Assembly (NCBI GenBank): GCA_023139105.1
Contig: JAGLOF010000046.1
Span: 1-38,637 of the forward strand
Direction of reading: 5' to 3'
Length of the DNA stretch: 38,637 nt
Source of the DNA: a bacterium
GTDB lineage: Bacteria > Zhuqueibacterota > QNDG01 > JAGLOF01
Shown: piece after piece, positions 8,840 through 19,432 of the stretch
How positions within the stretch are numbered: position 1 is the first letter of the stretch
Layout of the letters: each line of letters opens with the position of its first letter
The notes under the pieces: model-generated
The model's input: the letters and a program-made list of their open reading frames with translations, nothing else
Told to the model about the DNA's origin: nothing
Database searches by the model: none
Made by a program: the position numbers and the translations under genes

Positions 8840-10444
8840 TCAGGGTTTTATAATTCGCTTCCACGGGAGACCTTGTTTCATATCTTTGAGCTGCACTTCT
8901 GTTGCATGTTTCCACGGCAACAATACAGACTCCTGGTAAACATTGCTGTTAGCCACATAAATTGATGTTGCATCACTGCCAACAGATATCCGTCTGAGCG
9001 TGTCAATAGATCCTGAAATTGTATCTTCTATGACTATTTGCTCAGGCTCAAAACTGATTTTGCGCTCAAACTTAAGAGGTAGTCTGGATTTGCCGGTAAT
9101 TAAAATTTTCTGCAATAATGACCGTAACAGGTTCGGGCTGAACCTGCCGACAGTTATCAGAATAAGCCGAAACAAGATCTGCGTCAGAGGTGTGGCCAGT
9201 TTATGCTTCCGTTTGGAAAAACTACCGGAGACAGTGGCTACGCGGCCAGTCTCATCAATTTTATGTATATGCTGATCATCCATCATATGTGATACGGCAA
9301 CCGTGCCATCTACAAACTGACCGATAAGCCCCGTATCACTATCAACACAATCTTCCTTGTTAAAAACTTTGATTACACCGCCCTTGGCCATATTCGTTAC
9401 TGCATAATAATGATCTGTCTTTGTGACAATCATACATGCCTGGGGAAACCATTTAAAAAAGGGCTTGCGCTTCGTGATGGATTCAGGACGCTGGCTGTGA
9501 AAATCATCATAGGCTTGAAGCCAGTTATAAAGATAATGACCTACCATACGGTCATCATCATTAAAATATCGTTTTCCATTCTTCATGGAATGAAGAAAAT
9601 GGTCTGCAATCTGGCCCGCCTTTTCCGAATAGGGGGCAAAGATTTCAAATCCGTGGGGAAGAAAATGATATGTATTACGACTACCGTATTCACCGCCATA
9701 TGAACCGTCAGGATGCATGAAATGCCATGCAAAATCTATGGCTTTTTTCATAGGCTCAATAAGTGCTTTATTGCCACTCTTCTGAAAGAGCTTGGCCGTA
9801 AAATCAATCAGGCAGGCATGATAACCGGGATCGGCCCCCTCATACTCCTGAAACCAGCCTTCATCATACTGCCATTCCATAGCCAGCTGAATCCGCTCAT
9901 CAGAGTATTTCTTATATTTCTCATCGCCTGTAACCAGATAAACATTATAAAGAGCAAGTGCAGCAAATGCCTGATGATTTGCCAGCTGCCCGGATTCATT
10001 CTTTTTCCCGAGATAATCAGCCCTCCGGCAAAAAAAAGCCTTCATCTCTTCATCATCAAGGCCAAGAAGCTGATAGGCCTCTGTACAGGCATAGAGCGAA
10101 AAAATCATGGCACCCTGGGCACGTTCAAAGGGAAAGTAGTCATCACAACTGCCATCTTTATAGCTGGAAGTGCCGGCAAAGCGTATGCCCGCAATTACAA
10201 GTTCGCGGATTCGTTCTACTTGATAGTATCTGTTTCCGGGATACTCATTGGCATATACCATGGCCAGAGGCAGTACAAATTCCTGATACATCCCACAGGC
10301 AAAATCCATGGTTCTGTAATGCCAGTATGAACGATCAAAACTTCCATGAGTGCGGCTGTACGGATTACGGTCAACCAGCTGTAGTAGCCGGGGAATATAT
10401 TGTATTGCCTCTTGGGCGTAAAGTTCACGCATTTGGATAATCAT
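8840..10444 (-). CDS. predicted alpha/alpha-toroid (heparinase/lyase-like) protein, function unknown
   Basis: I do not recognise a named family with certainty. The 534-residue protein has no signal peptide. Residues 1 to about 330 are helix-rich with aromatic and acidic patches at helix ends (FDRSYWHYRTMDFA, SCDDYFPFERAQGA, NHQAFAALALYN, DPGYHACLID, HPDGSYGGEYGSRNTYHFLPHG), the look of an alpha6 or alpha7 toroid as in polysaccharide lyases or unsaturated-glucuronyl hydrolases. The C-terminal 190 residues look like a beta-sandwich, again as in heparinase-type enzymes. It is the last gene of a cluster with a flippase-like and a GT39-like membrane protein, which suggests work on a cell-envelope glycan. 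The first ATG abuts GAAGG directly; the ATG at 10432 (residue 5) is an alternative start. Confidence 0.75.
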   Translation of the reverse strand: MIIQMRELYAQEAIQYIPRLLQLVDRNPYSRTHGSFDRSYWHYRTMDFACGMYQEFVLPLAMVYANEYPGNRYYQVERIRELVIAGIRFAGTSSYKDGSCDDYFPFERAQGAMIFSLYACTEAYQLLGLDDEEMKAFFCRRADYLGKKNESGQLANHQAFAALALYNVYLVTGDEKYKKYSDERIQLAMEWQYDEGWFQEYEGADPGYHACLIDFTAKLFQKSGNKALIEPMKKAIDFAWHFMHPDGSYGGEYGSRNTYHFLPHGFEIFAPYSEKAGQIADHFLHSMKNGKRYFNDDDRMVGHYLYNWLQAYDDFHSQRPESITKRKPFFKWFPQACMIVTKTDHYYAVTNMAKGGVIKVFNKEDCVDSDTGLIGQFVDGTVAVSHMMDDQHIHKIDETGRVATVSGSFSKRKHKLATPLTQILFRLILITVGRFSPNLLRSLLQKILITGKSRLPLKFERKISFEPEQIVIEDTISGSIDTLRRISVGSDATSIYVANSNVYQESVLLPWKHATEVQLKDMKQGLPWKRIIKP

Positions 10445-10459
10445 CCTTCAATAGACAGT

Positions 10460-11473
10460 TTATGCTTGATCTGTATCTTTCTTTTTACGCTTGAATAAGC
10501 CTTTGGGAATCCAGTCATCAATGGGTAATGGACGCATAAACCATGCAATTGCGCCAAAACTGCCACCGCCTACAAAGAAAATAAGAAAAACCAACATTGA
10601 GTAACTCAAGGCCAGTTCTGATGTGAGACCAAACTTGGCAAAAAGGAAAATCAAAGTAGCGTCACGTGTTCCCAGTCCCGAGATTGAGATAGGTGCAAAA
10701 CTTATAAAATTAGCAATTGCCATACTCAATGTAAGAGTAAGATAGTCAAGCTTCACGCCCAATGCTGACAAGATAAGATAACATTGAAGGAAAAACAGGG
10801 CGTAGCTGGCAATTGTAAGAAATACAGATATTAACAGTTTCCAGTTAATCAATGCTGTAAGACCATCATAAAAATCATTGAATGTATCGTCCAGCAGCCG
10901 CTGCATCTTCTTACGCAGCATCTTTTTATAGACAATTTGGATTAGTTTGCCGGTGATCTTGCGATTAAGCACAATGAGTGGTGCAACAACAACAATGGCA
11001 ATCAGAACCAATGATGATGAAGATAATCCTCCCAGCAGACCGAAACTCCATACACCGGCAAGACCGAGAATAATAAGCAGATACAGGTCAAACAGACGGT
11101 CTACCAGCACACTGGAAAATGCATATGAACCTGTGGCTTTATTATCAGATTTCACATACAGAGCCTTGACAAATTCGCCCAGGCGGCCAGGTGTGATAAA
11201 GCCGATATAGAGGCTGCTCATATACATCACAAATGTATCCCATAGCGAATAGTGTATTTTCTGGCCACGCAGCAGCAGGTTCCACCGTGAAGATTTGATA
11301 AACAACATAGGTAGATCCAGCAAAAAAGCCAGCATCAACAATGGGATCTGTACTTGAGTAAGTATACCGCCAATCTTCTTGATATCCAGAGATAAAAAAA
11401 TGAAAATCAGCACAGCAATACCGACAAATTTTAAATATTTTTTCAATTCAGGAGACCGCCTTTTTAATATCAT
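10460..11473 (-). CDS. UPF0104/LPG_synthase_TM flippase-like integral membrane protein
   Basis: A polytopic membrane protein of the YbhN/AglD-type family (lysylphosphatidylglycerol synthase TM region without the catalytic domain). Seen features: an N-terminal LKKYLKFVGIAVLIF helix, the family segment YIGFITPGRLGEFVKALYV, FSSVLVDRLFDLYLL after it, and the C-terminal FAPISISGLGTRDATLIFLF. Members are thought to help move or modify polyprenyl-linked or lipid-linked glycans. I start it at the ATG at 11473 (337 residues) because the helix begins soon after; an in-frame TTG at 11533 preceded by AGGG would add 20 residues and cannot be excluded. It lies between the GT39-like gene and the toroid gene (15 nt to the latter). 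Confidence 0.87.
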   Translation of the reverse strand: MILKRRSPELKKYLKFVGIAVLIFIFLSLDIKKIGGILTQVQIPLLMLAFLLDLPMLFIKSSRWNLLLRGQKIHYSLWDTFVMYMSSLYIGFITPGRLGEFVKALYVKSDNKATGSYAFSSVLVDRLFDLYLLIILGLAGVWSFGLLGGLSSSSLVLIAIVVVAPLIVLNRKITGKLIQIVYKKMLRKKMQRLLDDTFNDFYDGLTALINWKLLISVFLTIASYALFFLQCYLILSALGVKLDYLTLTLSMAIANFISFAPISISGLGTRDATLIFLFAKFGLTSELALSYSMLVFLIFFVGGGSFGAIAWFMRPLPIDDWIPKGLFKRKKKDTDQA

Positions 11474-11552
11474 TGTTTCTATAAGTATACATACACTGGG
11501 AATATGCAAATATGAATCTTGAAATATACACAATTATCCCTAAAAAAACAAT

Positions 11553-13070
11553 CTATCGTTCTTCAAAATTATCTCTATCAAACTGAAACAATAGTGCGCT
11601 GCAATTGGGCAGTGCGATAGTCTTCTTAAGCTCTGCATATGAGTGTGCCATTTCCACCATATATTCCATATCGGCAATTGAATTTTCAAAATGCGAAAAT
11701 ACCAGCCACATTCGTCCCTGCCCCATGTTCATATGCTTTTCTACAAACTCCTTTTGTAGTGCCTTGTCACCTTTATTAGACCAGGGTTGAAATACAGCTT
11801 TGTCAACACGTCCCGGAAAGTAATACTTAAACTGTACTTCAGCAGAGTAATATACCAGGAATTGATCAGCCGGTTCAATTTGAGATTCCATGGTAGCTGC
11901 AAGAGTGCGGACTGCCTCAATATTATCTTTTTCAGGAATAACGGCCATCTTCATTACCCAGATTTGCGGCAATAATATTAGTGAAAATGTAACCAGTATC
12001 ACCCATCGTGCAATGCCATTCCATTTATACTTCCATATCATCTCAAGGCCATAACCCACAAGTATAAGGGTCAGGGGCATCACAAAAAGCATAGTCCGGA
12101 ACGGGCCATATGGCCAAACATGTATTACAGATCCCACCCAGGAGAGAATAATCGGGCTCAATATCAATGCACACAGTATATTTTTTTTCTCTTTCAACAA
12201 TTGTGCAATACCCATTGTCATTAGCAGAAAGACCGCAGCTCCGCTTTCATACCCGCAAAAAAAGTATCCCAACATATCACGGCTACTATTGAGACTCCAC
12301 TTTGCCACTACCCATGGTTTCAAACTTGCCGGAAAACTTGTCACATGATTCGAGTAAAAAGCTGCATCAATATTGCCTTTTTGCTTCAAAAAAACCGTAA
12401 ACAGCAATACAACCACAACAAGACCCAGGGAAATAAGACCCAGGAAATGCCGTATTGCCAGGTCTCTTTTTTTCTGTACCAGGTCATTTATAAGAAGGAC
12501 AAGGCCAAATCCGGCAACTATAAATACTGCACCATAACTCAAGGTCAATGAGATAAGAGCCAGTACGCACCATTCAAGCCACCGCCGCACCGAATCATCA
12601 TTGAGTACTTTAATGGTTAAATAAAACATGGCTGCCGTTGCAAAGACATCTGCTGTAAATGGATGTGCATTACCGGCATAGTGGACAAATGGATGTGAAA
12701 ACACAATGAGAAACAGAGATACAAGAGCCGTCAATCCGGATAGATGAGCAAATAAATATTTAACAAGTATCAACACGCTGAAAAAAGCAAACAGAAATGG
12801 AATAAGACGCAGTACGCCCTCAGACATGCCTATTACCTTGGTGAATAACAAGGTCAATAAATAATACAAAGGAGGTGATGGCGCAGATCCAATCACCATA
12901 CCATCGGGAAAATTCTGAAGATTGCGCACAAAGAACGTCTCATCAAGAAGCAACGATTGCGTAGCAATTCCATTTAACATCGCCATTGAACTTAAAAACA
13001 CCAACAGTATTGTTCCGATTCTTGTGGCTGTTTGCGGCTCAACAACACGGCGAAATAGTGATTTCATCAT
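11553..13070 (-). CDS. GT39/ArnT-like membrane glycosyltransferase
   Basis: A 505-residue protein with about ten or more hydrophobic segments in its first 390 residues and a soluble C-terminal part. The first periplasmic loop has the acidic pair typical of GT-C enzymes that use polyprenyl-phosphate sugars (LLLDETFFVRN, Asp43-Glu44), followed by PPLYYLLTLLF and later HYAGNAHPFTADVFATAAMFY, as in GT39/PMT_2 proteins. It probably transfers a sugar from a lipid carrier on the periplasmic face. GGGAG five bases ahead fixes the start. It is the first gene of a three-gene glycan cluster. Acceptor and sugar are unknown. Confidence 0.87.
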   Translation of the reverse strand: MMKSLFRRVVEPQTATRIGTILLVFLSSMAMLNGIATQSLLLDETFFVRNLQNFPDGMVIGSAPSPPLYYLLTLLFTKVIGMSEGVLRLIPFLFAFFSVLILVKYLFAHLSGLTALVSLFLIVFSHPFVHYAGNAHPFTADVFATAAMFYLTIKVLNDDSVRRWLEWCVLALISLTLSYGAVFIVAGFGLVLLINDLVQKKRDLAIRHFLGLISLGLVVVVLLFTVFLKQKGNIDAAFYSNHVTSFPASLKPWVVAKWSLNSSRDMLGYFFCGYESGAAVFLLMTMGIAQLLKEKKNILCALILSPIILSWVGSVIHVWPYGPFRTMLFVMPLTLILVGYGLEMIWKYKWNGIARWVILVTFSLILLPQIWVMKMAVIPEKDNIEAVRTLAATMESQIEPADQFLVYYSAEVQFKYYFPGRVDKAVFQPWSNKGDKALQKEFVEKHMNMGQGRMWLVFSHFENSIADMEYMVEMAHSYAELKKTIALPNCSALLFQFDRDNFEER

Positions 13071-13115
13071 TTATTCTCCCCAAAATGATTAAAAAATCCG
13101 GGTACTTCATGAATC

Positions 13116-13145
13116 AATATGTACTAAAGGATTAAGGTTTGTCAA
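13116..13145 (-). promoter_or_regulatory. candidate promoter of the glycan cluster
   Basis: On the minus strand a consensus TTGACA (13140-13145) is followed after 18 bp by CATATT (13116-13121), leaving about 40 nt of leader to the GT39-like start codon at 13070. Confidence 0.45.
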
Positions 13146-13356
13146 GAATATACAAAAAGTTCTATCGTAAATAAACATTTTATTGGGCTCTATGTAATTA
13201 TTACTCCGGGTATTTTATGGATTAAAATTCTTAATACTCCTGTTTAAATAGGGAATAGCAAATTTTGATTAATAATTTTTACTCTGCCCCCATCCGCTGA
13301 AATCAATCTCCTTATGGTTGCGTGATTAATGGACAGTTCCTACTGAGCCTTGAGGG

Positions 13357-13392
13357 GACTGCCGCAGTCGTCCTGAAGGAGCGGACTCCTTC
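13357..13392. repeat. double-hairpin intergenic element
   Basis: GACTGC-C-GCAGTC (13357-13369) is followed by GAAGGAG-CGGA-CTCCTTC (13375-13392) and then GCAGTGACAGG. The layout (GTCACTGCGAAGGAG on the other strand) recalls dispersed palindromic repeats of many bacterial genomes. It lies in the 705-bp gap between the GT39-like gene and ligA; the rest of 13146-13775 has no credible gene. Confidence 0.6.
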
Positions 13393-13563
13393 GCAGTGAC
13401 AGGTGGTAGTTGAGTAAAGAGCAGGAGCATTGCCCACCAGGCATACGGAGTCACCCTGTCATGCCCCAAGGATATTGAATTCCGATGATCTTTATGTGAA
13501 ATTTACCAGACCGAATATAGAGCAGCAGAACACCGAATGTAAAATTCCCCAGGAGTTCTTATT

Positions 13564-13598
13564 TCGATATTCGATATTGGCTATTGGACATTGGATAT
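13564..13598. repeat. degenerate 7-bp tandem repeat
   Basis: Five consecutive heptads TCGATAT, TCGATAT, TGGCTAT, TGGACAT, TGGATAT, followed by a weaker sixth. It is noncoding. The unit is exactly in phase over 35 bp. Confidence 0.75.
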
Positions 13599-13775
13599 TC
13601 ATCATTTATAAGGACCGTTAAAGAAAACCATCTGTCCAGTGGCTATATATTACCCTCCATGGAATCAACGGAAGAGTAGCACTGGCACCCCGATAAAAGA
13701 CTGTACAAAACATCATCCGCAAGAGCCCTTTATTAACCACTGAATACAGTGCCTGTCACCGGGGAAAAGCCGGCC

Positions 13776-15803
<2,028 letters not shown>

Positions 15804-15953
15804 CTATTGGATTGAAGCTTGTAGCTATAAGATGACATTTTTATTTTAGTTTTATAATTTAACCGCTTAATTCGTACAAGTCAATTTGATTTTTTATAAA
15901 GGATGCATTGCAATCTCAAATGAATTTTATTATATATAAGGAGGCCTGGAATT

Positions 15954-15994
15954 CGGCAGTAATTTCATCTTTTGAAAAAATTTTTGTACTGCCG
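15954..15994. other. inverted repeat in the ligA-fusA divergent region
   Basis: CGGCAGTA (15954-15961) and TACTGCCG (15987-15994) form an 8-bp stem around a 25-nt AT-rich loop. The 379-bp gap also holds the fusA promoter candidate; no gene is seen. Function unknown. Confidence 0.4.
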
Positions 15995-16037
15995 GAAGAT
16001 TTAGATTTGTGATGTCCTCTGAATGATAATTTTTAGC

Positions 16038-16066
16038 TTGCAATTGACCTTGTAATAGAGTATATT
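16038..16066 (+). promoter_or_regulatory. candidate promoter for fusA
   Basis: TTGCAA (16038-16043), 17 bp, TATATT (16061-16066), about 100 nt ahead of the start codon. Exactly the same hexamers and spacing occur upstream of the toxin-antitoxin pair at 32222-32250, which raises confidence in both. Confidence 0.55.
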
Positions 16067-16167
16067 TTGGGCCTTTTTACGGTAAGCTGTTAAGACTGTA
16101 TTAAAAGGTTGGGTACGCAAGAATAATAAATTATTTGTTCACAGGAAGATAAAGCGAGAAAAAAATC

Positions 16168-18243
16168 ATGGAAGATCTTCAAAAAATGAGAAACATCGGA
16201 ATCAGCGCTCATATTGATTCCGGCAAAACAACGCTCACTGAGCGCATTTTATTCTATACACAAAAAATCCATGCAATCCATGAAGTACGTGGTAAGGATG
16301 GTGCCGGTGCCAAGATGGATTCTATGGAACTGGAACGTGAACGCGGCATTACCATCAGCTCTGCAGCCACTAATGTTACCTGGAAAAATACAGAAATTAA
16401 CATAATCGACACACCGGGTCACGTTGACTTCACTGTAGAGGTTGAAAGATCATTGCGTGTTCTTGATGGTGCCATATTGGTATTGTGTTCAATTGGCGGA
16501 GTTCAGTCTCAGTCTATCACAGTAGACCGTCAAATGAAGCGCTATAAAGTGCCGCGCCTGGCCTTTATAAATAAATGTGACCGTATGGGTGCAGACCCGG
16601 AAAAAGTCTGTGAACAGCTGCGTGACAAACTGGGGCATAATTCTGTCCTGATGCAGATCCCCATTGGCCTTGAAGACAAGCATCAGGGCGTGATAGATCT
16701 GATAACAATGAAGGCAATATACTTTGACGGTGACAATGGCGAAACAATTCGTATTGAAGAAATTCCTGAGGAGTTATTAAGCCAGGCCAGAGAAAAACGC
16801 GATATGATGCTGGATAATGTCTCCATGTTCTCAGATGAACTAATGGAAGCCTATCTTGAAGATACAGTCACCGAAGAAATGATTCATGATGCAGTACGCA
16901 AAGGCACACTATCTCTGGACCTGACACCTGTATTTCTTGGTACAGCTTTTAAGAATCGTGGAGTACAACCACTTCTGGACGCAGTATTAGAATATCTTCC
17001 AAATCCCGCTGAAGTTGAAAATATAGCTCTGGATCGTAATAAAGACGAGTCTGAAGTAATTCTTTCATCCAATCATGATGATCCGCTGGTAATGCTGGCT
17101 TTCAAATTGGACGACACACGTTTTGGACAGTTGACATATGTGAGAATATATCAGGGCAGTGTTAAAAAGGGTGATGAAATCTTCAATAACCGCAGCAAGA
17201 AAAAAGCGCGTGTCGGAAGACTCATTCGTATGCATGCCGATGAGATGGAAGATATTACACATGCAGGTCCCGGTGATATTGTTGCACTCTTTGCAATTGA
17301 TTGTGCCTCCGGAGATACATTTACCAGTTCAAGCATTAATTACAGCATGACATCGATGTTTGTGCCTGCACCTGTTATATCCTTAACCTTGATTCCGGAA
17401 GACAATAAATCTTCAGAGAACATGGGTAAAGCCTTAAACCGTTTTACAAAGGAAGATCCTACATTTCACACAGAAGTCGATAAAGAGTCTAATGAAACAA
17501 TAATCAGAGGCATGGGTGAGCTTCACCTGGACGTTTACGTTGAACGCATGCGCCGTGAATACGGAGCAGCTATATCAACAGGAGAACCTCAGGTTGCCTA
17601 CCGTGAATCTATCAGCAAAACAGCTAATTTCAATTATACACATAAAAAACAAACCGGCGGATCAGGTCAATTCGGTCGCGTCATGGGTAACATAGAACCT
17701 TTCCATGAAGGTGACTTCGAATTTGAGAATCGTGTCAAAGGTGGCAACATACCATCTGAGTATATCTCTTCGGTTGAGAAGGGTTTTAAGGAGTGCCTGG
17801 ACAAAGGTTCATTGATTGGATTCCCCATAGTAGGTGTTAAAATCACACTAAGTGACGGCTCCTACCATGCAGTCGATTCATCTGAGATGGCCTTCAGGGC
17901 AGCGGCAATTGGCGCGTTCAGAGAGATTTACAATAAATGTAAACCTGTAATTCTTGAACCCGTTATGCATGTATCAGTGGAAGGACCTAATGAATTCCAG
18001 GGTGCAATACTTGCCAGCCTCAACCAACGACGCGGACAGATTTCCAGTGCCGCAGAAGATAATAACTTTGTCGTTGTCGAGGCAGATGTACCATTAAAAG
18101 AGATGTTCGGATACTCTACAATTCTTCGTTCTGCCACTCAGGGCAAGGCTGAATTTACAATGGAATTTTCTCAATACGCCAAGGTGCCTGAATCAATAGC
18201 CGAAGCTTTGAAAAAAGAATATGCAGAAAAAGATAAAGAATAA
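16168..18243 (+). CDS. fusA: elongation factor G, spd/mitochondrial-EFG1-like type
   Basis: GTPase driving ribosomal translocation. It has 691 residues with all five domains. G1 reads [17 protein letters not shown] (residues 14-30), where ordinary bacterial EF-G has AHIDAGKTTTTERILYY; G3 is DTPGH and G4 is NKCD. Domain IV starts around [28 protein letters not shown] and ends with the usual [23 protein letters not shown]. The Ser and Leu variants in G1 are those of spirochaete/planctomycete/delta (spd) EF-G1 and mitochondrial EFG1. It is not next to rpsL, rpsG or tuf as canonical fusA usually is. A weak ribosome site precedes the ATG (AGGAAG lies distant). The only co-directional gene is a small ATPase 41 nt downstream. 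Confidence 0.96.
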   Translation: MEDLQKMRNIGISAHIDSGKTTLTERILFYTQKIHAIHEVRGKDGAGAKMDSMELERERGITISSAATNVTWKNTEINIIDTPGHVDFTVEVERSLRVLDGAILVLCSIGGVQSQSITVDRQMKRYKVPRLAFINKCDRMGADPEKVCEQLRDKLGHNSVLMQIPIGLEDKHQGVIDLITMKAIYFDGDNGETIRIEEIPEELLSQAREKRDMMLDNVSMFSDELMEAYLEDTVTEEMIHDAVRKGTLSLDLTPVFLGTAFKNRGVQPLLDAVLEYLPNPAEVENIALDRNKDESEVILSSNHDDPLVMLAFKLDDTRFGQLTYVRIYQGSVKKGDEIFNNRSKKKARVGRLIRMHADEMEDITHAGPGDIVALFAIDCASGDTFTSSSINYSMTSMFVPAPVISLTLIPEDNKSSENMGKALNRFTKEDPTFHTEVDKESNETIIRGMGELHLDVYVERMRREYGAAISTGEPQVAYRESISKTANFNYTHKKQTGGSGQFGRVMGNIEPFHEGDFEFENRVKGGNIPSEYISSVEKGFKECLDKGSLIGFPIVGVKITLSDGSYHAVDSSEMAFRAAAIGAFREIYNKCKPVILEPVMHVSVEGPNEFQGAILASLNQRRGQISSAAEDNNFVVVEADVPLKEMFGYSTILRSATQGKAEFTMEFSQYAKVPESIAEALKKEYAEKDKE

Positions 18244-18259
18244 CGGTTTCCAGAACCGT
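18243..18259 (+). other. short hairpin at the fusA stop codon
   Basis: ACGGTT-TCCAG-AACCGT begins on the last base of the fusA stop codon. There is no T-run, so it is not a terminator; it could mark a processing or stabilising structure between fusA and the downstream ATPase gene. Confidence 0.4.
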
Positions 18260-18284
18260 AGGACTATAAAATAAAGGGGCTGTT

Positions 18285-18995
18285 ATGCTGCGAGAAGAAC
18301 TCATCAAGCGGAGTCCAATAAGGATTCTGGAAAAGACAATACACGGGGGCCTGGGTAAGGGCAACCTGGGCGTACTGACTGCCAGAAAAGGGATAGGTAA
18401 AACTGCCAGCCTGGTACATATAGCAATTGACCAACTTCTTAGAGATAAGAAAGTGCTTCATATTTCTTTTGCTGAGGAACCTAACCATATCAAACAATGG
18501 TATAAACAGGTTTTCAATGAAATATCCACTGCTTATAAACTTGATAATCCCATTGAAAATTTTGAAGATATTATTTCAAATCGCCTAATTCTTCATTTCA
18601 AATTTTCAGAGATCAATCTACAACAGATTCGCGAAACATTAACGCAATTTATCGAACAGGCTGATTTTAATCCTGATTTGATCATCATAGACGGTTTTAA
18701 CTTCTATGAAGCCACTCAGGAACAGATTGACTTCTTTAAAGAAGGTGCCAAATTGCGTGACGCCGAGATATGGTTTTCATCAACTTTGCACAGAGAGGCG
18801 CTGGAACTGGATGACAGCGGAATTCCGGCACCCATAAATCGTTTTAAGAAGGATTTTGCCGTAATAATCATGTTGGATCCCACTCATGAGCATATTAATT
18901 TCCGCCTCTTGAAAGACCATGATTCGAAAGATCTTTCCAAATTAATGCTTAAGCTTGATCCAAAAACATTATTGATAGCCAACCACCGCGCTTAA
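18285..18995 (+). CDS. small RecA/KaiC-like P-loop ATPase, function unknown
   Basis: A 236-residue soluble protein. Walker A is ARKGIGKT (fits [AG]-x4-G-K-T), preceded by GGLGKGNLGVLT as in KaiC/RadA/DnaB-type ATPases that open with a GGl..G..gvl strand-loop. Walker B is PDLIIIDGF. The C-terminal half is divergent and a second RecA unit is absent. AAGGGG five bases before the ATG supports the start. It follows fusA by 41 nt on the same strand and is closed by a terminator, so the two are probably co-transcribed. I know of no assigned function for this form; a regulatory or nucleic-acid-binding role would be guesswork. Confidence 0.85.
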   Translation: MLREELIKRSPIRILEKTIHGGLGKGNLGVLTARKGIGKTASLVHIAIDQLLRDKKVLHISFAEEPNHIKQWYKQVFNEISTAYKLDNPIENFEDIISNRLILHFKFSEINLQQIRETLTQFIEQADFNPDLIIIDGFNFYEATQEQIDFFKEGAKLRDAEIWFSSTLHREALELDDSGIPAPINRFKKDFAVIIMLDPTHEHINFRLLKDHDSKDLSKLMLKLDPKTLLIANHRA

Positions 18996-19007
18996 ATAAT
19001 AAATATT

Positions 19008-19039
19008 AAAAAGGCCTCCTATAGCAGGGGGCCTTTTTT
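19008..19039 (+). terminator. rho-independent terminator after fusA and the ATPase gene
   Basis: AAAAAGGCCTCC (19008-19019) pairs with GGGGGCC-TTTTT (27-38) around a 7-nt loop, with one G-T pair, and ends in a six-T run. It starts 12 nt after the ATPase stop codon. Confidence 0.93.
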
Positions 19040-19058
19040 GTTCGTTTTGTTCGTTGCT
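19040..19058 (+). repeat. GTTCG repeat, copy 1
   Basis: GTTCGTTTTGTTCGTTGCT directly follows the terminator. Identical copies occur at 19354 (direct) and 19222 (inverted) inside the same 437-bp gap. Confidence 0.8.
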
Positions 19059-19094
19059 AGAGTTCTTTCCCAGAGATCAATCTTTTCAATAACC

Positions 19095-19125
19095 TGTAGG
19101 TCGGATTACTCTTCTCAAATCCGAC
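19095..19125 (+). repeat. solitary REP-like hairpin with GTAG foot
   Basis: TGTAGG at 19095 leads into GTCGGATT (19100-19107), a 10-nt loop and AATCCGAC (19118-19125). The GTAG tetranucleotide next to an imperfect CGGAT/ATCCG hairpin matches the layout of enterobacterial REP sequences recognised by RAYT transposases. It is noncoding. Confidence 0.55.
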
Positions 19126-19221
19126 AAAAACAGAAAATGTTTACATTCGAAAAGACGCCCGCGAGAGCGATACCGAGGCAGATCTATCCAAATATGCTGT
19201 TTGTAAAACAAAACAATCTTA

Positions 19222-19240
19222 AGCAACGAACAAAACGAAC
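19222..19240 (-). repeat. GTTCG repeat, copy 2 (inverted)
   Basis: AGCAACGAACAAAACGAAC, the exact reverse complement of the 19-bp repeat at 19040-19058. Confidence 0.8.
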
Positions 19241-19353
19241 AATAAAAAACATAATATAAAAAAATCACCTTACTCACTATAAATGCAAATATTATTTTTC
19301 AATCGCCCTCCTTAATGTTACTCCTTACATATCTCCATATCCTTTTCTCTCTT

Positions 19354-19372
19354 GTTCGTTTTGTTCGTTGCT
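19354..19372 (+). repeat. GTTCG repeat, copy 3
   Basis: Exact direct copy of the repeat at 19040-19058, about 60 bp before the 3' end of the next minus-strand gene. The gap 18996-19432 has no supported gene; its other content is the terminator and REP-like hairpin. Confidence 0.8.
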
Positions 19373-19432
19373 AATTCTCATATTTGCTCCCCCCCCGTAG
19401 TCAGAAATTTCTAATAGTCTCAGGAAATAACT

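Noticed and set aside
13430-13621. 63-codon ORF in the ligA-GT39 gap
   Set aside because: It translates the heptad repeat region, with no ribosome site and no recognisable protein.
19038-19259. 73-codon ORF after the fusA terminator
   Set aside because: It begins in the terminator T-run and spans the GTTCG repeats and REP-like hairpin.
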